DNA of 64,000 bases, from assembly GCA_019112635.1 (NCBI GenBank), contig DXIX01000017.1:124001-188000 (forward strand), written 5' to 3'. Within the stretch, counting starts at the first letter, position 1. The number at the start of each line of letters is the position of its first letter. Positions 62,713 through 64,000 of the stretch are shown one piece after another. Made by a program: the position numbers and the translations under genes. The notes below the pieces were generated by a model. It saw nothing but the letters and a program-made list of their open reading frames with translations, did no database searches and was not told the origin of the DNA. This stretch comes from Candidatus Blautia intestinigallinarum (GTDB taxonomy: Bacteria; Bacillota; Clostridia; Lachnospirales; Lachnospiraceae).

Positions 62713-63105
62713 ATGAAGAAACTTGTTGTGGCAAACAAAGACGCATGCATGGCATGCAAAGAGTGTGAGATTGCTTGTTCAGAGGCTTTCTACAAGGAAT
62801 TTGATGATCGGAAATCCTGCATTCAGATCGGAGTGAAAAAAGATGGAGTGACTCCGAAGCCTATGGTTTGTGTACAGTGCGGAAAATGTGCAAAAGCCTG
62901 TCCGGAAGGCGCGATTACACAGAATGCAAAAGGTGTGTACATCATCAACAAGAAAAAATGTGTGGGCTGCGGCAAATGTGTGGAGGCTTGTCCGTTTGGC
63001 CTGGTTGTGAAGGCAGAAGACAAAGAGTACGCAAGCAAATGTATTGCATGTGGAATCTGTGCGAAAGCCTGTCCAATGGAAGTCCTGGAAATCAAAGAAG
63101 CATAA
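62713..63105 (+). CDS. 4Fe-4S polyferredoxin (HycB/CooF-like electron carrier)
   Basis: A 130-residue protein with four CxxCxxCxxxC motifs: CMACKECEIAC, CVQCGKCAKAC, CVGCGKCVEAC and CIACGICAKAC, enough for four 4Fe-4S clusters arranged as in the electron-transfer subunits of hydrogenases, CO dehydrogenase and formate dehydrogenase. No catalytic partner adjoins, so it may serve an enzyme encoded elsewhere. Aerobic use is unlikely. The start ATG follows AGGAGG. Confidence 0.9.
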   Translation: MKKLVVANKDACMACKECEIACSEAFYKEFDDRKSCIQIGVKKDGVTPKPMVCVQCGKCAKACPEGAITQNAKGVYIINKKKCVGCGKCVEACPFGLVVKAEDKEYASKCIACGICAKACPMEVLEIKEA

Positions 63106-63158
63106 GAATTGCAAGACGGTCAAAAAAGGGGGCTGTCGGGAAATAGATAGTCCGAAAC

Positions 63159-63198
63159 AGGGGCAGGCGTGACTTGCATGAGTTACGCCTGCCCCTGA
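63159..63198. repeat. 16-pair GC-rich hairpin
   Basis: caggggcaggcgtgac pairs with gttacgcctgcccctg (one G-U) over an eight-base loop. No T run follows, so it is not a standard terminator; it may be a mobile-element end structure. Confidence 0.55.
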
Positions 63199-63691
63199 AA
63201 TTTATCTCATGAAAAGAGAAAAAGATGGCTAACGACAACCATCTTCCTCTCCGTTCCATGTTATAATGGAACTATGCGAAAACAAGATTATTATAACGAC
63301 TTTTTTGATTTTGGGCAACAAAATATGTGTAAAACCGCATTTTGATACAATCCACCCCAGGGAAAAATGTAAAAACGCTTGAAATAAAGGCTTTTGGCAG
63401 GTCTAATGACTTGTTGGAAGCCTTTTCTTTTTGCAATTTCAAAACATCAAGCGTAACTCCGATCTGGGTTGAACCCTCCTGCGCCCATTTGAACCATGCC
63501 ATCGATGGCCAATGTGCTTCAGATGGAATCCATCAAATCCAGAAGAATCTGTTTCTGCGTATCCATAAAACACCTACCATTCTGCTTGTACTGTATCCAT
63601 TCTAAGCCCCAAAATGGTGGTATAATAGTCGCAATCAGTAGCTACTAAAAACCCAACAGGAACTTACGCAGTAATAGCTTGGTAGCCATCA

Positions 63692-63895
63692 GGGAATGAT
63701 ATTCAGGATGTCAAGAGGCTAAATTATGGTGGAGCATATATTTTTGAGCGGATGGCTCGTGAACGTGGCATCATAGTAGAGGAAATGAGGGCTATTATTT
63801 CTGCTCGTATTGAAAGCGGATGGAATGATCCCAATCCGAAAAAGCGCAGTGGAGAAAAATCCTCCGCTCGGATACGCTTTAATCCTCAATGAATT
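63692..63895 (+). pseudogene. Broken gene for a small Spo0A-C-like protein
   Basis: The frame reads NYGGAYIFERMARERGI, VEEMRAIISARIESGW and NDPNPKK, like the small proteins with a Spo0A C-terminal-like DNA-binding fold found near mobile elements in Lachnospiraceae. After NPKK the family continuation appears in the next frame (AQWRKIL) and then in another (NPQEF), and in-frame stops follow. This points to at least two frameshifts. Identification is by pattern memory and moderate. Confidence 0.45.
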
Positions 63896-64000
63896 CTATT
63901 AGGCAATCTAAAAAGTGTTTTGCCGCTTTGGAAAACACTTGATATTTTTTCCAAACTATATAACCACGCGCCTCCAATCGTGGAGAAAATGGCCGGAAAC

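Larger units (their letters stand above)
63106..64000. other. Degraded sequence, probable mobile-element or accessory-gene remains
   Basis: About 900 bases without an intact gene. It holds a strong hairpin (63159-63198), a promoter-like TATAAT (about 63261-63266) followed by ATG 63274 and a 23-codon frame (MRKQDYYNDFFDFGQQNM...) that stops early, scattered short frames on both strands, and the broken Spo0A-C-like gene at 63692. From about 63903 a plus-strand frame stays open to the window edge. I cannot name the element. Confidence 0.5.

Noticed and set aside
63342-63605. 87-codon plus-strand frame and a 76-codon minus-strand frame in the degraded tail
   Set aside because: Neither has a ribosome site or a recognisable family; they overlap each other and look like chance frames in decayed DNA.

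Overview
The window is a dense, mostly housekeeping stretch of chromosome from a Gram-positive, anaerobic, spore-forming Firmicute, most likely a member of the Lachnospiraceae (Blautia/Dorea/Ruminococcus-like). The evidence is the gene families (DUF5716/DUF5717 proteins, a SleC-type cortex-lytic enzyme, SigH, MntR-like regulator, 4Fe-4S proteins), AGGAGG ribosome binding sites, frequent TTG/GTG starts, sigma-A promoters with 16-18 base spacers, and a moderate GC content. The genus is inferred, not proven.

Layout. 0-5 kb: the end of a uroporphyrinogen-decarboxylase-family gene, a PurF-like amidophosphoribosyltransferase that lacks the N-terminal cysteine, an rRNA pseudouridine synthase, and a YitT-family membrane protein and a CobD/HisC-like aminotransferase on the minus strand. 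4.8-10.4 kb: a three-gene operon of unknown function: a 1177-residue DUF5717-type scaffold, a DUF5716-type protein that reads like a diverged Hsp70, and a TPR-like protein. 10.5-15.8 kb: an amino-acid ABC transporter, then purB and purA. 15.8-20.2 kb: an orphan membrane-anchored protein, a DtxR/MntR regulator with a membrane-tethered HAD phosphatase, a cytidylate-kinase-like protein and a lipoprotein. 20.2-25.6 kb: the classic pyrH-frr-uppS-cdsA-dxr-rseP envelope/translation operon. 25.6-27.4 kb: a sleC-like gene and a tRNA-Leu. 27.4-34.6 kb: dgt-dnaG-rpoD-trmK-nif3-nucleoside kinase (macromolecular synthesis operon), then rnpB. 35-41.4 kb: a B3/4-domain protein, an acyltransferase, a DUF134-NifX fusion behind a perfect 22 bp inverted repeat, an ABC-class ATPase and an HtrA protease. 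41.4-46.4 kb: eno, secG, rnr, smpB, tmRNA and tRNA-Ala. 46.5-53 kb: a tyrosine phosphatase, ilvN, ilvC, a DUF4234 protein, an mtnN remnant, a LysR regulator divergent from leuCD, and a tRNA-Pro. 53.2-54.5 kb: an AT-rich pocket between tRNA genes holding a coiled-coil protein. 54.7-62.5 kb: a glycerol-1-phosphate-dehydrogenase homologue, ispF, cysS, mrnC, rlmB, sigH, a zinc-ribbon membrane protein, tRNA-Thr and glnS. 62.7-64 kb: a four-cluster ferredoxin and then about 900 bases of degraded sequence with a broken Spo0A-C-like gene.

How the parts connect. rnr, smpB and ssrA together form a ribosome-rescue and RNA-decay set. ilvN, ilvC, leuC and leuD serve branched-chain amino acid synthesis, with the LysR protein a likely regulator of leuCD. 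dxr, ispF and uppS serve isoprenoid/undecaprenyl synthesis. The best candidate for an undescribed system is the DUF5717/Hsp70-like DUF5716/TPR operon at 4.8-10.4 kb, which has the form of a specialised chaperone or assembly machine. Other points to follow are the Cys-less PurF paralogue, the double-palindrome operator and internal start of the DUF134-NifX gene, and the G1P-dehydrogenase homologue with Asn where the metal-binding Asp is expected.
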